Numbered from the stretch's first letter, positions 8,336 to 17,868 are shown. The stretch is DNA of 64,000 bases from Nocardia arthritidis (GCF_011801145.1 NZ_CP046172.1:9114001-9178000); one strand, 5' to 3'. Notes: generated by a model not told the origin, from the sequence alone. Translations and numbers: made by a program.

Positions 8336-8842
8336 GTGTCGGAAACCACGCAGTCTGATCGCCGCAGGCCAGGCCTTCGCCGGTCCGTGCGCGCTGCCGT
8401 GGACGGCCCGCCGGACCGGCGCCGGATTCGGCTGCGGCGGGCGGCGATCGGCGTCGTCGTCGCGGCGTCGGTGGTGAGCGCGCTCACGGTGCTGCTGGTG
8501 CTGGCCGCCTGGCGCAACGACTATCTGATCAATTCGGACAAGGGTGTCGCCACCGCCGAGGTGTTGTCGGCGGGGCGGCTGCGGTCCGCGGTTATGTTCG
8601 TCACGCCGGACGGCAAGTCGCACAATCCGAAGGTCGGCGTGTTGTATCCGACCAATCTGACGGCCGGGGAACGGATCAACGTCGAGTACTCGCGCAGCGA
8701 TCCCGATCTGGTGCGGGTGGCCGGGCGCGATGTGCGCGTCGCGATACCACCCGCGCTATCGGTGATCGCGGTGAGTTGGGCGGTCGCGCTACCGACGTTG
8801 CTGGTGCTGCGCCGGGCGGCCCGGCGCAAGCCCGCGGACTAA
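8336..8842 (+). CDS. DUF3592 domain membrane protein
   Basis: A 168-residue protein with a GTG start. The basic N terminus (about 35 residues, arginine-rich) is followed by a transmembrane helix near residues 38-60, an extracytoplasmic beta-rich domain (GVATAEVLSAGRLRSAVMFV, then VEYSRSDPDLVRVAGR), and a second helix near 140-160 with a basic tail. This two-helix layout with a VEYxxxxPxxVR segment is typical of DUF3592. Function unknown. It converges on the cupin gene with a 4-bp gap. Confidence 0.75.
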   Translation: MSETTQSDRRRPGLRRSVRAAVDGPPDRRRIRLRRAAIGVVVAASVVSALTVLLVLAAWRNDYLINSDKGVATAEVLSAGRLRSAVMFVTPDGKSHNPKVGVLYPTNLTAGERINVEYSRSDPDLVRVAGRDVRVAIPPALSVIAVSWAVALPTLLVLRRAARRKPAD

Positions 8843-8846
8843 AGCG

Positions 8847-9212
8847 CTACTGCGCCCACGGCGGCCGCACAGCGGGGCCATCGGCCATCTTGGCGGCGAA
8901 GCCCGCCGCGATCGCGACGAAGGCCTCGGCCGGTTCGTCGTTCGGGTTGGCGACGGTGATGGGTTCGCCCGCGGGGATGACGACGGTATCGCCCGCGCGC
9001 ACGACTCGACCGCTGATCTCGAGCCGACCCGAGGTGAGCATGAAGATCTCGTCGCGATCGAGTACGTGCGGATCGTCGCTGGCCCGATGGGGTGCGACGG
9101 TGATGCGCCAGGTACAGAGCTCTTTCGAGCCGCGGCTCGGCGCGGCCATTCCGGTGAATTCGATGCCGGGAACCTCGAACTTCGGGGTTTCCTCGGCCTG
9201 GATGACGTGCAT
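8847..9212 (-). CDS. Cupin domain protein
   Basis: A 121-residue single-domain cupin. ATG 9212 is preceded by AGGAG, which decides it over an upstream in-frame start inside the operator. The cupin motifs are HVLDRDEIFMLTSGRLEISG (first motif, with H and E ligands) and GDTVVIPAGEPITVANPND (second motif). It is divergent from a MarR gene, and the 56-bp spacer contains a near-perfect 34-bp palindrome, so it is probably controlled by that regulator. The substrate is unknown. Confidence 0.85.
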   Translation of the reverse strand: MHVIQAEETPKFEVPGIEFTGMAAPSRGSKELCTWRITVAPHRASDDPHVLDRDEIFMLTSGRLEISGRVVRAGDTVVIPAGEPITVANPNDEPAEAFVAIAAGFAAKMADGPAVRPPWAQ

Positions 9213-9224
9213 GACGCTCCTAAA

Positions 9225-9258
9225 TAGACAAGCCAGCTTGAACAAGTTGGCTTGTCTA
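9225..9258. promoter_or_regulatory. 34-bp palindromic operator between cupin and MarR genes
   Basis: Left arm TAGACAAGCCAGCTTG (9225-9240), centre AA, right arm CAAGTTGGCTTGTCTA (9243-9258). The arms match at 15 of 16 positions. The site lies 12 bp from the cupin start and 10 bp from the marR start, so one bound dimer could silence both genes. Inferred to be the binding site of the adjacent MarR protein. Confidence 0.8.
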
Positions 9259-9268
9259 TCATGGCGGT

Positions 9269-9730
9269 ATGAGCGCAGCGCCGCAAGACCTCGGCATACT
9301 CATGGGCCTGGCCTACCAGGAATTCGTCCGCCAACTCCGCGAGGCACTGGCCGAACAGGGTTTCGGTGATGCGGGCCCGTCCTACGGCTACGTATTCCGC
9401 AGCCTCGCCGAGCGGCCGATGAACACCAGCGAGCTGGCCGACCGACTGACGATCACCAAACAGGGTGCGGCCCAACTGATCGAGGAGATGTGCGAACGCG
9501 GCTACGTCGAACGCCGCGCAAACCCGGCCGACCGGCGCGCCAAACTGCTCTACCTGAGCGATAAGGGCAATCGGGCGCTGGCCGCCGCCCGGCGCTTCCA
9601 CCGCGACTTCGAGCGCGAACTGACCGAGGCCAACGACGCGGACAGCGTCGCGGCGCTGCGGCGCATGCTCACCGCGATCGCCACCGAGGAACGGCTGGCC
9701 GATCCGCGATGGCGGTCACCGCATGTGTGA
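9269..9730 (+). CDS. MarR family transcriptional regulator
   Basis: A 153-residue winged-helix protein. The recognition region is near [20 protein letters not shown], followed by the wing [20 protein letters not shown], the classic MarR pattern. It is divergent from a cupin gene across a strong palindrome that overlaps both promoters, so autoregulation and control of the cupin are likely. The start at ATG 9269 lies 10 bp beyond the palindrome. The ligand is unknown. Confidence 0.9.
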   Translation: MSAAPQDLGILMGLAYQEFVRQLREALAEQGFGDAGPSYGYVFRSLAERPMNTSELADRLTITKQGAAQLIEEMCERGYVERRANPADRRAKLLYLSDKGNRALAAARRFHRDFERELTEANDADSVAALRRMLTAIATEERLADPRWRSPHV

Positions 9731-9815
9731 AACGGGGGCAAGCGTTTGCCGTAACTTTCCGCGCTCTTCACGTCGGTGTCGGGGTGTGGCGCGCTGGCCC
9801 GGTCACCCTGAAAAC

Positions 9816-10958
9816 GTGCGTGTAGCGATCGTCGCGGAGTCGTTCCTGCCGAACATGAACGGCGTCGTCAACTCCGTGCTGCGGGTCCTGGACCATCTGG
9901 ACCGCCACGGTCATGAGGCGCTGATCGTCGCGCCGGACACCGTGCGCGGTCTGCCGCGCGCGCCGCACCGGCACGGCCGCTTCCCGGTGCACCGGGTGCC
10001 CGCCGTAATGGTGCCGAAGATCAGCTCGCTGCCGGTCGGCCTGCCGCAGCCCGGCATCACCGCGGCCATCGCGGCCTTCGACGCCGACGTCGTGCATCTG
10101 GCCTCGCCGTTCCTGCTCGGCGCCGGCGGGCTCGGCGCCGCGCTGCGGCTGGACCTGCCGACCGTCGCGGTGTACCAGACCGATGTGGCCGGCTTCGCCA
10201 AGAGCTACGGGCTCGGGTTGGCGACGCGCGCGGCCTGGGCCTGGACCCGCCGCATTCACGAGGGTGCGACCCGGACCCTGGCCCCCTCCAGCGCCGCCGC
10301 GGAAGACCTTGCGCGCCACGGTATTCCGCGAATCCACCGGTGGGGCCGGGGTGTGGATATCGCGCGGTTCACCCCGTCGGCGCGGCGGACCGAGCTGCGC
10401 GAGACCTGGCTGCGCGGCGGCGACCGGCTGCTCGTCGGATTCGTCGGGCGGCTCGCGCCGGAAAAGCATGTCGACCGGCTCGCGGCGCTGGCCGACGATC
10501 CCGGCATCCAGCTCGTCATCGTCGGCGACGGACCGGAACGGGCCCGCTTGGCGCGGCTGATGCCCGGCGCGGTGTTCACCGGCGAACTCGGCGGCGACGA
10601 GCTGGCACAGGCCTATGCGAGCCTCGATGTGATGGTGCATCCGGGTGAGCATGAGACGTTCTGTCAAGGCGTGCAGGAGGCGCTCGCCTCCGGGGTCCCG
10701 GTGATCGGGCCCGACGCGGGCGGGCCGCGCGACCTGATCGCGCACTGCCGCAACGGATATCTACTACCGGTCGACCGCTTCACCGAACTGCTGCCCAGCG
10801 CCGTTGCGGCGCTGCGGGATCCGCGGTTGCGGACCAGATTCGCCGGTGCGGCGCGCAAATCGGTGCTGCACCGCACCTGGCCCGCCATCTGCACCGAGCT
10901 CATGGGTCACTACGCGGACGTCATCGGCACGCGAATTTCATTGCCGCATACGGCATAA
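9816..10958 (+). CDS. mgtA: GT4 family mannosyltransferase, MgtA-like
   Basis: A 380-residue GT-B glycosyltransferase. The GTG at 9816 was chosen because family members begin [20 protein letters not shown]. The donor-binding C-terminal part has [31 protein letters not shown], and [20 protein letters not shown] with the E-x7-E type motif. In M. tuberculosis the gene in this position (Rv0557, mgtA, formerly pimB) uses GDP-mannose to mannosylate a glucuronyl diacylglycerol or related lipid anchor; that role is inferred here from similarity and from the menG neighbour. Cytoplasmic face of the membrane. Confidence 0.85.
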   Translation: MRVAIVAESFLPNMNGVVNSVLRVLDHLDRHGHEALIVAPDTVRGLPRAPHRHGRFPVHRVPAVMVPKISSLPVGLPQPGITAAIAAFDADVVHLASPFLLGAGGLGAALRLDLPTVAVYQTDVAGFAKSYGLGLATRAAWAWTRRIHEGATRTLAPSSAAAEDLARHGIPRIHRWGRGVDIARFTPSARRTELRETWLRGGDRLLVGFVGRLAPEKHVDRLAALADDPGIQLVIVGDGPERARLARLMPGAVFTGELGGDELAQAYASLDVMVHPGEHETFCQGVQEALASGVPVIGPDAGGPRDLIAHCRNGYLLPVDRFTELLPSAVAALRDPRLRTRFAGAARKSVLHRTWPAICTELMGHYADVIGTRISLPHTA

Positions 10959-11049
10959 ATCGCGTACGTCGGATCCGGTGGCCCTTTCGGACGCATAAAT
11001 CCACCACTGCGGACAAGCCGACCCCGGCGGCATTTATTAGGGTCGTTGC

Positions 11050-11754
11050 GTGGCGAATACACAATCGACTCGCGCATCGCTGGACAAACAGCCGCACGAG
11101 GTCGCGTCGATGTTCGACGGTGTCGCGAAGCGATACGACCTGACCAACACCGTGATCTCGCTGGGTCAGGACCGCTACTGGCGGTGGGCGGTGCACCGGG
11201 CGGTGGCGCCCCGGCCCGGCGAGCGGGTGCTCGACCTCGCGGCGGGCACCGGCATCTCAACCCTGGATCTGGCGAAATCCGGCGCGTGGTGCCTGGCCGC
11301 CGATTTCTCGCAGGGCATGCTGGCCGCGGGCAAATTCCGCGGGGTGCCGATGGTGGCGGCCGATGCGACGAATCTGCCGTTCGCCGACGACTCCTTCGAC
11401 GCGGTGACCATCTCCTATGGCCTGCGCAACATCTCCGACTCGGACCGGGCGCTGCGCGAAATGCTGCGCGTCACGAAACCGGGCGGGCGGCTGCTGGTAT
11501 GCGAATTCTCCACGCCGATCGTCCCGGTCTTCCGGACCGTGTACATGGAATACCTCATGCGGGCGCTGCCCGCGGTGGCGCGCGCGGTGAGCAGCAATCC
11601 GGACGCCTACGTCTACCTGGCGGAATCCATTCGCGCCTGGCCCAACCAGCGTCAACTCGCGGTGCGGATCGCCGATGCCGGGTGGTCCTCGGTGAAATGG
11701 CGTAACCTCACCGGCGGCATCGTCGCGCTGCACCGCGGCTACAAGCTGGGCTGA
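11050..11754 (+). CDS. menG: Demethylmenaquinone methyltransferase
   Basis: A 234-residue SAM-dependent enzyme that C-methylates demethylmenaquinone, the last step of menaquinone synthesis. UbiE/MenG signatures include [12 protein letters not shown] near residue 23, the SAM site [16 protein letters not shown] near 60-75, and [19 protein letters not shown] near 117. The start is GTG 11050. The gene follows the MgtA-like gene, as Rv0558 follows Rv0557. Soluble or membrane-peripheral. Confidence 0.95.
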   Translation: MANTQSTRASLDKQPHEVASMFDGVAKRYDLTNTVISLGQDRYWRWAVHRAVAPRPGERVLDLAAGTGISTLDLAKSGAWCLAADFSQGMLAAGKFRGVPMVAADATNLPFADDSFDAVTISYGLRNISDSDRALREMLRVTKPGGRLLVCEFSTPIVPVFRTVYMEYLMRALPAVARAVSSNPDAYVYLAESIRAWPNQRQLAVRIADAGWSSVKWRNLTGGIVALHRGYKLG

Positions 11755-11818
11755 CCGGCCGAATTCAGCCGACGAAAATTCTTCCTCACCGTCGCCCCGC
11801 CCCGGGGTGAGGGGGATC

Positions 11819-11834
11819 GTCACGCACCGATAAC
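11819..11834 (+). promoter_or_regulatory. Candidate GlnR half-site pair upstream of nitrate reductase
   Basis: GTCAC, six bases, ATAAC, which also fits the AC-n9-AC pattern reported for mycobacterial GlnR. It lies 33 bp upstream of the nitrate reductase start. The pattern is short and could occur by chance, so this is a candidate only. Confidence 0.3.
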
Positions 11835-11866
11835 GCGAGGTAAAGCCGCCGAAATCGGCGCTGACC

Positions 11867-14800
11867 ATGATCGGTGCCATGGCGGAAACAGTCTCGGCCC
11901 CCGGTACGCGCATCGCCAGAACGGCGTGCTCGTACTGCGGCGTCGGTTGCGGGATGACCGTCGAGACCAAGTCCGACGCGCAGGGCGCACCGGTAATCGC
12001 CAAGGTCGCGGGCGACAAGCTGCATCCGACGAATGCGGGTCGGTTGTGCACGAAGGGCGCCACCCATCTGGAGCTGATGCGCACGCCGGGCCGGATGGCC
12101 ACCGCGTACCGGCGGCCCGAGCGCGACGCCACCCCGCTGCCGGTCCCGGTCGACGAGGCCGTGCGCGAGGCCGCTGCACGGCTGCGGGCAATTCTGGACG
12201 AATACGGACCGGACGCGATCGCGCTGTACGTATCGGGCCAGATGTCGCTGGAGGCACAGTATTTGGCTACCAAGCTGGCCAAAGGCTATCTGCGCACGGT
12301 ACATATCGAGGCGAATTCGCGGCTGTGCATGGCCAGCGCGGGCACCGGATACAAGCAGTCGCTCGGCGCCGACGGGCCACCGGGATCCTATGACGATCTC
12401 GAAAAGGCCGATCTGTTCTTCGTGATCGGTGCGAATATGGCCGACTGTCATCCAATTCTGTTCCTGCGCATGGCCGATCGGCTCAAGCACGGCGCGAAAT
12501 TGATCGTGGTGGATCCGCGGCGCACCGATACCGCGGCGCGCGCCGACCTCTTCCTGCAGATCGCGCCGGGCACGGATCTGGCCCTGCTCAACGGATTGCT
12601 GTTCCTGCTGCTCGAAAACGGCGATATCGACAAGGATTTCATCGCCGAACATACCGAGGGCTGGGACGCGATGCCGGAATTCCTCGCCGACTATCCGCCG
12701 CACCGGGTGGCCGAGATCACCGGACTCGCCGAGGCCGATATCCGCACCGCGGCACGCTGGATCGGCGCGGCGGGCGAATGGATGACGCTGTGGACGATGG
12801 GCCTGAATCAGTCCACCCACGGCACCTGGAGCACCAACGCGATCTGCAACCTGCACCTGGCGACGGGTGCGATCTGCAGGCCGGGTAGCGGACCGTTCTC
12901 GCTGACGGGGCAACCCAACGCCATGGGCGGGCGCGAAATGGGCTATATGGGACCGGGTTTGCCGGGGCAGCGCAGCGTCCTCTCCCCCGCCGACCGCACC
13001 TTCGTGGAAACCGCGTGGGGTATCGAACCGGGCAGCCTGCGCACGGAGGCCGGACCGGGCACCATCGAGATGTTCCGCGAAATGGCCGACGGCCGGATCA
13101 GGGCGGCTTGGATAATCTGCACCAATCCCGTTGCCAGCATCAGCAATCGGAAGACGGTGATCGCCGGGCTGGAGGCGGCCGAGCTGGTGATCGCCCAGGA
13201 CGCGTATCTGGAGACCGCGACCAACGCCTACGCCGATATCCTGCTGCCCGCCGCGCTGTGGGCCGAAGCCGATGCGGTGATGGTGAATTCGGAGCGCAAC
13301 GTCACCCTGCTGCAACAATCGGTCGATCCGGTGGGCGCGGCGCGAGCCGACTGGCGGCTGATCGCCGACGTGGCCACCGAAATGGGTTTCGACGGCTTCC
13401 AATTCGATTCCAGCGCGGAGATTTTCGAGGAGATCAAACGGTTCGCCAACCCGGCCACCGGTTACGACCTGCGCGGGATGAGCTATGACCTGTTGCGCGA
13501 TGGTCCGATGCAGTGGCCGTGCCCGGATCCGGCCCGGCGGCGCAATCCGCTGCGCTACCGCAACGACGGGGTGAGCCAGGACCTCTATGTCGACGCCGAC
13601 GGGCACCGGCCGGAATTGGCCTTCCCGACCCCGAGCAGGCGGGCCGTCTTCTGGCCGCGCCCGCATCTGCCCGCCGACGAAATGCCGGACGGCGACTACC
13701 CGTTCGTATTGAACACCGGCAGGCTGCAACATCAGTGGCACACCATGACCAAGACCGGGAAGATCGACAAGCTGAACAAGCTGAACGGGCAGCCCTTCCT
13801 GGAGATCCATCCGGATGACGCGGAGCGACTGGAGCTGCGCGATGGCGATCAACTCGAAATCACCTCGCGCCGTGGGCGAGCCGTGCTGCCGACGCGGATC
13901 AGCGACCGGGTGCGGCCCGGCGACTGCTTCGCGCCGTTCCACTGGAACGACGAACAAGGCGAATACCTGACCATCAACGCGGTGACCAACGACGCGGTGG
14001 ACCCGTTCTCGCTGCAGCCGGAATTCAAGGTCTGCGCGGTGGCACTGCGGCGGGTGGCACCGATGACCGAATCCGCAACGGGCACAGAGCTTTCCACCGA
14101 GGCCGCGGCGGTGCTCGCACCAGATGTTCCCGCGCACCCGCTCGCCGGGATACTCGGGCTGGACGCCGACGCGACGCCGACGCTCACCGAGACCGAACGC
14201 ATCTACCTCAGCGGGTATCTGACCGCGCTGCAGGCGATTCCGGTGCACGGGCAGCCGGTGCTGCCGGATTCCGCACCGCTGGCGCCGCACAGCAGGCTCT
14301 GGATCGATGGTCTGCTCGCCGGAATGTATTCGCGGGCAACGGTGGCCGGTGCGGCCGCACCGGCGGTCCAGCGCCCGGTCACCGTGCTGTGGGCCTCGCA
14401 GACCGGGACGGCGGAGGAATTCGCGGCGGTGGTGGCCGAGCGGCTCACCGAAACCGGCTTCACCCCGCGACTGCTCGATATGGATTCCTGTGAGCTGACG
14501 GGACTGACCGGCGATGTGCTGGTCATCAGCAGCACCTTCGGCGACGGCGGGCCGCCGGACAACGGGGCGGATTTCTGGGATCGGCTGCACGACAGCACGA
14601 TCGGGCTCGCGAACGTGCGGTACGCGGTATTCGCCCTCGGCGACTCGTCGTACGACGATTTCTGTGGGCACGGGCGCAAACTCGACGAAACCTTCGCCGA
14701 ACGCGGTGCGACCCGGCTGCTTCCGCGCCTGGACAGCGAGGCCGACCTCGGCGAACCCGCGACCCAGTGGCTCGACGATATTATCGCGGTACTCGCTGGA

Positions 14801-16015
14801 GAGCCTAATAATACTGCGGCACAGCCTGATTCAGAAGGTATGCCGATCGAAACCCGACCGCGCGGCGCGACGATGCTGACCGCGCCGACGCGCACCCACC
14901 GCGCCCCGGCCCAGTTCACCCGCAGCGCACCGGTGCACGCCACGCTGCTACGCAATGAGGTGCTCTCGCAGGCGGGCACCTCGAAGGAGGTGCGGCAGTT
15001 CGGCTTCGACCTGCGCGGGCTGGAGGCGAGCTACGAGGTCGGCGATTCGCTCGGCATCTGGCCGACCAATAACGAAGCGCTGGTCGCGGAATGGCTCACC
15101 GTGACCGGGCTGGACGGACGCCGCGTCGTCGAACTCGACGACCGGGAGCTGCCGCTATCCGAGGCGCTGCGCACGCACTACGACATCAGCAAGGTCGGTG
15201 CGGAACTGCTCGGCTTCCTCGCCGCCAGGAATGCCAGCCCGCAACTGGCCAAGCTGCTGCGCCGGGACAACCGCAACGAGCTCGACAACTATCTGTGGGA
15301 TCGTCAGGCCGTCGACGTGCTGCGCGATTTCCCGGTGCGCGCCGATCTGGTCGACTGGCTCGGCATGCTGAAAAAGCTACAGCCGCGCCAGTATTCGATC
15401 TCGTCGAGCCCGCTGGTCAGCCCGGACGAGGTGCAGCTGACCGTCAGCGTCGTGCGCTACGGCGAGCGCGGCGGGGTGTGCTCGACGTATCTGGCCGACC
15501 GGGTCGGCGCGACGCCCGTGCCGATATTCCTGCAGCGGGCACCGCATTTCCGGCCGCCGCAGGATCCGGCGGCGGCGATGATCATGGTGGGGCCGGGCAC
15601 CGGCATCGCGCCGTTCCGCGGCTTCCTGCAGGAGCGGCGCGCCGTCGGCGCCACCGGACGCAACTGGCTGTTCTTCGGCGAACAGCATGCGGCGCACAAC
15701 TTCTACTACCGCGCCGAGCTGGAGGATATGTTCCGCTCCGGCTTCCTCACCCGGCTCGATCTGGCCTTCTCCCGCGACCAGCGCGAGCGGATCTACGTGC
15801 AGCACAGGATGATCGAACACGGCGCCGAACTCTGGGCCTGGCTGCGCGATGGCGCGCACTTCTATGTCTGCGGTGACGCGACCCGGATGGCCAAGGACGT
15901 CGACGACGCGCTGCTGCGCATCGCCCGCATCCACGGAAAGCTCGACGAGGCAGGCGCGCTCGCGTTCCGCAAGCAAATGATCGCCGAAAAACGTTACGTC
16001 CGAGACGTTTACTGA
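11867..16015 (+). CDS. Assimilatory nitrate reductase fused to flavodoxin/FNR-type reductase
   Basis: A 1382-residue cytoplasmic protein joining a molybdopterin nitrate reductase to its own electron supply. Residues 1 to about 730 form the Mo-bis-MGD domain, with four cysteines for a 4Fe-4S cluster (C21, C24, C28, C61) and the MopB core. A flavodoxin domain starts near residue 837 (VLWASQTGTAEEFAA). A CysJ/P450-reductase-like part follows, with the FAD motif RQYSISSSP near 1173, the NADPH motif GPGTGIAPFRGF near 1242, and YVCGDATRMAKDV near 1333. It should pass NADPH electrons to nitrate. Comparable fused enzymes are annotated in Nocardia, Rhodococcus and mycobacteria. ATG 11879 is an alternative start. 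No nitrite reductase lies in the window. Confidence 0.9.
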   Translation: MIGAMAETVSAPGTRIARTACSYCGVGCGMTVETKSDAQGAPVIAKVAGDKLHPTNAGRLCTKGATHLELMRTPGRMATAYRRPERDATPLPVPVDEAVREAAARLRAILDEYGPDAIALYVSGQMSLEAQYLATKLAKGYLRTVHIEANSRLCMASAGTGYKQSLGADGPPGSYDDLEKADLFFVIGANMADCHPILFLRMADRLKHGAKLIVVDPRRTDTAARADLFLQIAPGTDLALLNGLLFLLLENGDIDKDFIAEHTEGWDAMPEFLADYPPHRVAEITGLAEADIRTAARWIGAAGEWMTLWTMGLNQSTHGTWSTNAICNLHLATGAICRPGSGPFSLTGQPNAMGGREMGYMGPGLPGQRSVLSPADRTFVETAWGIEPGSLRTEAGPGTIEMFREMADGRIRAAWIICTNPVASISNRKTVIAGLEAAELVIAQDAYLETATNAYADILLPAALWAEADAVMVNSERNVTLLQQSVDPVGAARADWRLIADVATEMGFDGFQFDSSAEIFEEIKRFANPATGYDLRGMSYDLLRDGPMQWPCPDPARRRNPLRYRNDGVSQDLYVDADGHRPELAFPTPSRRAVFWPRPHLPADEMPDGDYPFVLNTGRLQHQWHTMTKTGKIDKLNKLNGQPFLEIHPDDAERLELRDGDQLEITSRRGRAVLPTRISDRVRPGDCFAPFHWNDEQGEYLTINAVTNDAVDPFSLQPEFKVCAVALRRVAPMTESATGTELSTEAAAVLAPDVPAHPLAGILGLDADATPTLTETERIYLSGYLTALQAIPVHGQPVLPDSAPLAPHSRLWIDGLLAGMYSRATVAGAAAPAVQRPVTVLWASQTGTAEEFAAVVAERLTETGFTPRLLDMDSCELTGLTGDVLVISSTFGDGGPPDNGADFWDRLHDSTIGLANVRYAVFALGDSSYDDFCGHGRKLDETFAERGATRLLPRLDSEADLGEPATQWLDDIIAVLAGEPNNTAAQPDSEGMPIETRPRGATMLTAPTRTHRAPAQFTRSAPVHATLLRNEVLSQAGTSKEVRQFGFDLRGLEASYEVGDSLGIWPTNNEALVAEWLTVTGLDGRRVVELDDRELPLSEALRTHYDISKVGAELLGFLAARNASPQLAKLLRRDNRNELDNYLWDRQAVDVLRDFPVRADLVDWLGMLKKLQPRQYSISSSPLVSPDEVQLTVSVVRYGERGGVCSTYLADRVGATPVPIFLQRAPHFRPPQDPAAAMIMVGPGTGIAPFRGFLQERRAVGATGRNWLFFGEQHAAHNFYYRAELEDMFRSGFLTRLDLAFSRDQRERIYVQHRMIEHGAELWAWLRDGAHFYVCGDATRMAKDVDDALLRIARIHGKLDEAGALAFRKQMIAEKRYVRDVY

Positions 16016-16016
16016 G

Positions 16017-17051
16017 CTACACCGCAGGGGGATTCAGCCTGGCGAAGTCCGGGAGGCGGTAGTACGGGTAGTAGGGGTAGGGCGGGGTTGTCGCGCTTGC
16101 CTTGTCGAGGCGGGCGATTTGAGTGGGGTCGAGTTGCCAGCCGAGGGCGCCGAGGTTCTGGCGCAGCTGGTTCTCGTCGCGGGCACCGACGATGACGGTG
16201 GCCACGGTTGGACGCTGGAGCAGCCAGTTGAGCGCGATCTGCGGCACCGTTTTGCCCGTCTCCGCGGCGATTTCGTCCAGGACGTCGACCACGTTGTAGA
16301 GCAGTTCGTCGTCGACGGGCGGGCCGGCCTGCGCGGTCCGATGCAGCCTGCTGCCCGCCGGAAGTGGTTGGCCACGGCGGATTTTGCCGGTGAGCCTGCC
16401 CCAGCCGAGCGGGCTCCACACCACCGCGCCGACACCCTGATCCCGAGCCAGCGGCATCAACTCCCACTCGTAGTCGCGGCCGACGAGCGAGTAGTAGACC
16501 TGATGCGCCACATAGCGGGTGAGCCCGTTCCGGTCCGCCGACGCAAGGGATTTCATCAATTGCCAGCCCGCGAAGTTGGATGCGCCGAGGTAGCGGATCT
16601 TGCCCGCCCGCACCAGATCGTCGAGTGCCGCGAGCACCTCGTCGACCGGGGTGCCCGCATCGAAGGCGTGCAGCTGGAACAGATCGATGTGGTCGATGTC
16701 GAGCCTGCGCAGCGAGGCATCGACCGCGCGGATCAGCCGGGCGCGCCCGGAACCCGCGTCGAACGGGCCGGGTCCGGTCGGCAGCGAGGCCTTGGTGGAG
16801 ATCAGCACCTGATCGCGGCGGCCGCGAATGGCGGCGCCGAGCACCTCCTCCGATGCGCCGTCGGAGTAGACGTCGGCGGTGTCGAACATGGTGACGCCCG
16901 CCTCCAGGCTGATATCGATCAGCCTGCGGGCCTGGGCCGCATCGGTTCGACCCCACGCCTCGAACAGTTCACCCCGCCCGCCGAAGGTGCCCGCGCCGAA
17001 GCTCAGGGCCGGGACCAGCAGACCTGATGCGCCGAGCCGCCGGTACTCCAT
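16017..17051 (-). CDS. Aldo/keto reductase
   Basis: A 344-residue NADPH-dependent oxidoreductase of the AKR fold. ATG 17051 was chosen because AGGAGTC lies just upstream. Catalytic tetrad candidates are D and Y in MFDTADVYSDGASEEVLG, K in LISTKASLPTG and H in LFQLHAFD. The C terminus has VGARDENQLRQNLGALGW. It is divergent from a TetR gene across an 82-bp spacer with a candidate operator, so it is likely the target of that repressor. The substrate is unknown. Confidence 0.9.
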   Translation of the reverse strand: MEYRRLGASGLLVPALSFGAGTFGGRGELFEAWGRTDAAQARRLIDISLEAGVTMFDTADVYSDGASEEVLGAAIRGRRDQVLISTKASLPTGPGPFDAGSGRARLIRAVDASLRRLDIDHIDLFQLHAFDAGTPVDEVLAALDDLVRAGKIRYLGASNFAGWQLMKSLASADRNGLTRYVAHQVYYSLVGRDYEWELMPLARDQGVGAVVWSPLGWGRLTGKIRRGQPLPAGSRLHRTAQAGPPVDDELLYNVVDVLDEIAAETGKTVPQIALNWLLQRPTVATVIVGARDENQLRQNLGALGWQLDPTQIARLDKASATTPPYPYYPYYRLPDFARLNPPAV

Positions 17052-17066
17052 GATGACTCCTAAAGG

Positions 17067-17084
17067 GTTTATAGTTCCATTAAC
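17067..17084. promoter_or_regulatory. Candidate TetR operator between AKR and tetR
   Basis: An imperfect 18-bp palindrome, GTTTATAGTTCCATTAAC (arms GTTNAT and ATNAAC), ends 15 bp upstream of the aldo/keto reductase start. A direct repeat of AGTTCC(A/G)TTA occurs here and again next to the tetR start. Likely bound by the adjacent TetR protein; inferred. Confidence 0.4.
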
Positions 17085-17133
17085 ACTTCGGACCATACAC
17101 CCGGTTCGTCATAAATGAAACTGGAGTTCCGTT

Positions 17134-17745
17134 ATGACCCTGGAGAGTGCCACGCCGGGCTCGATCCGCCCCGGCGGACGCACCGCCCGCGTCCGCGAAT
17201 CCGTGCTGCGCGTCGCGGGCGATCTGCTGGCCGAACGCGGCTTCGCCCACCTCGACCTGACCGAGGTCGCGGCGCGGGCCGAGGTCGGCAAGACCACCGT
17301 CTACCGGCGCTGGCGCACCCCGACCGGACTCGTCACCGACCTGCTGGCGGAGATGGCCGAGGAGTCCGTGCCGCGCGCCGACACCGGATCGCTGCTCGGC
17401 GACCTCACCGCCAACGCCCTCCTGGTCGCGCGCACCCTCGCCGACCCGCGCCAAGGCAGGCTCTTCCGCGCCGTCATCGCGGCGGCCACCTGCGACGAGA
17501 CCGCGGCCGACGCCCTGCGCCGCTTCTACGACACCCGCCTCACCGAATGGGCGCCCTGCGTCGAGGCGGCCATCGCCCGCGGCGAGGCCCCGACCGGCAC
17601 CGATCCGCGCGCGGTACTGTCCGCGGTCTCCGCGCCGCTCTACTACCGGCTGCTCGCCAGCGGGGATCCGATCGACGACCGGGTCGCGGTCCAGTCCGCC
17701 GAAGCGGCGATGAATGCCGTTGCCGCAGGAACTTTCGTCGGATAA
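17134..17745 (+). CDS. TetR/AcrR family transcriptional regulator
   Basis: A 203-residue regulator. The N-terminal HTH (residues 20-67) contains GFAHLDLTEVAARAEVGKTT and VYRRWRTP. The C-terminal ligand domain is of the TetR_C type, ending in VAVQSAEAAMNAVAAGTFVG. The start is ATG 17134, preceded by CTGGAGTTCC. It is divergent from the aldo/keto reductase and probably represses it together with itself. The inducer is unknown. Confidence 0.9.
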   Translation: MTLESATPGSIRPGGRTARVRESVLRVAGDLLAERGFAHLDLTEVAARAEVGKTTVYRRWRTPTGLVTDLLAEMAEESVPRADTGSLLGDLTANALLVARTLADPRQGRLFRAVIAAATCDETAADALRRFYDTRLTEWAPCVEAAIARGEAPTGTDPRAVLSAVSAPLYYRLLASGDPIDDRVAVQSAEAAMNAVAAGTFVG

Positions 17746-17770
17746 ACCGTCTTGGTGACTTCCGGCGGTA

Positions 17771-17868
17771 ATCGGTACGTCAGCGCCTGGTCGCGTCGCT
17801 ACGACGATTCGGTCGCCTCGAGTTGGGAGTGATCGGTACGCCGGGTGAGTAGTCGCGTCGCTACGACG
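17771..17868 (+). repeat. Two imperfect direct repeats of about 36 bp
   Basis: The unit ATCGGTACG, about 10 variable bases, then GTCGCGTCGCTACGACG occurs at 17771-17806 and again at 17832-17868. The conserved 17-bp half recurs inverted near 18117-18133 with one change. Together they mark a repeat-rich non-coding stretch after tetR. Confidence 0.65.

Noticed and set aside
11786..14671. Long minus-strand open frame (961 codons) opposite the nitrate reductase
   Set aside because: Typical GC-rich antisense shadow: composition dominated by Arg, His, Gly, no domain pattern, while the plus strand encodes a complete, motif-rich enzyme.
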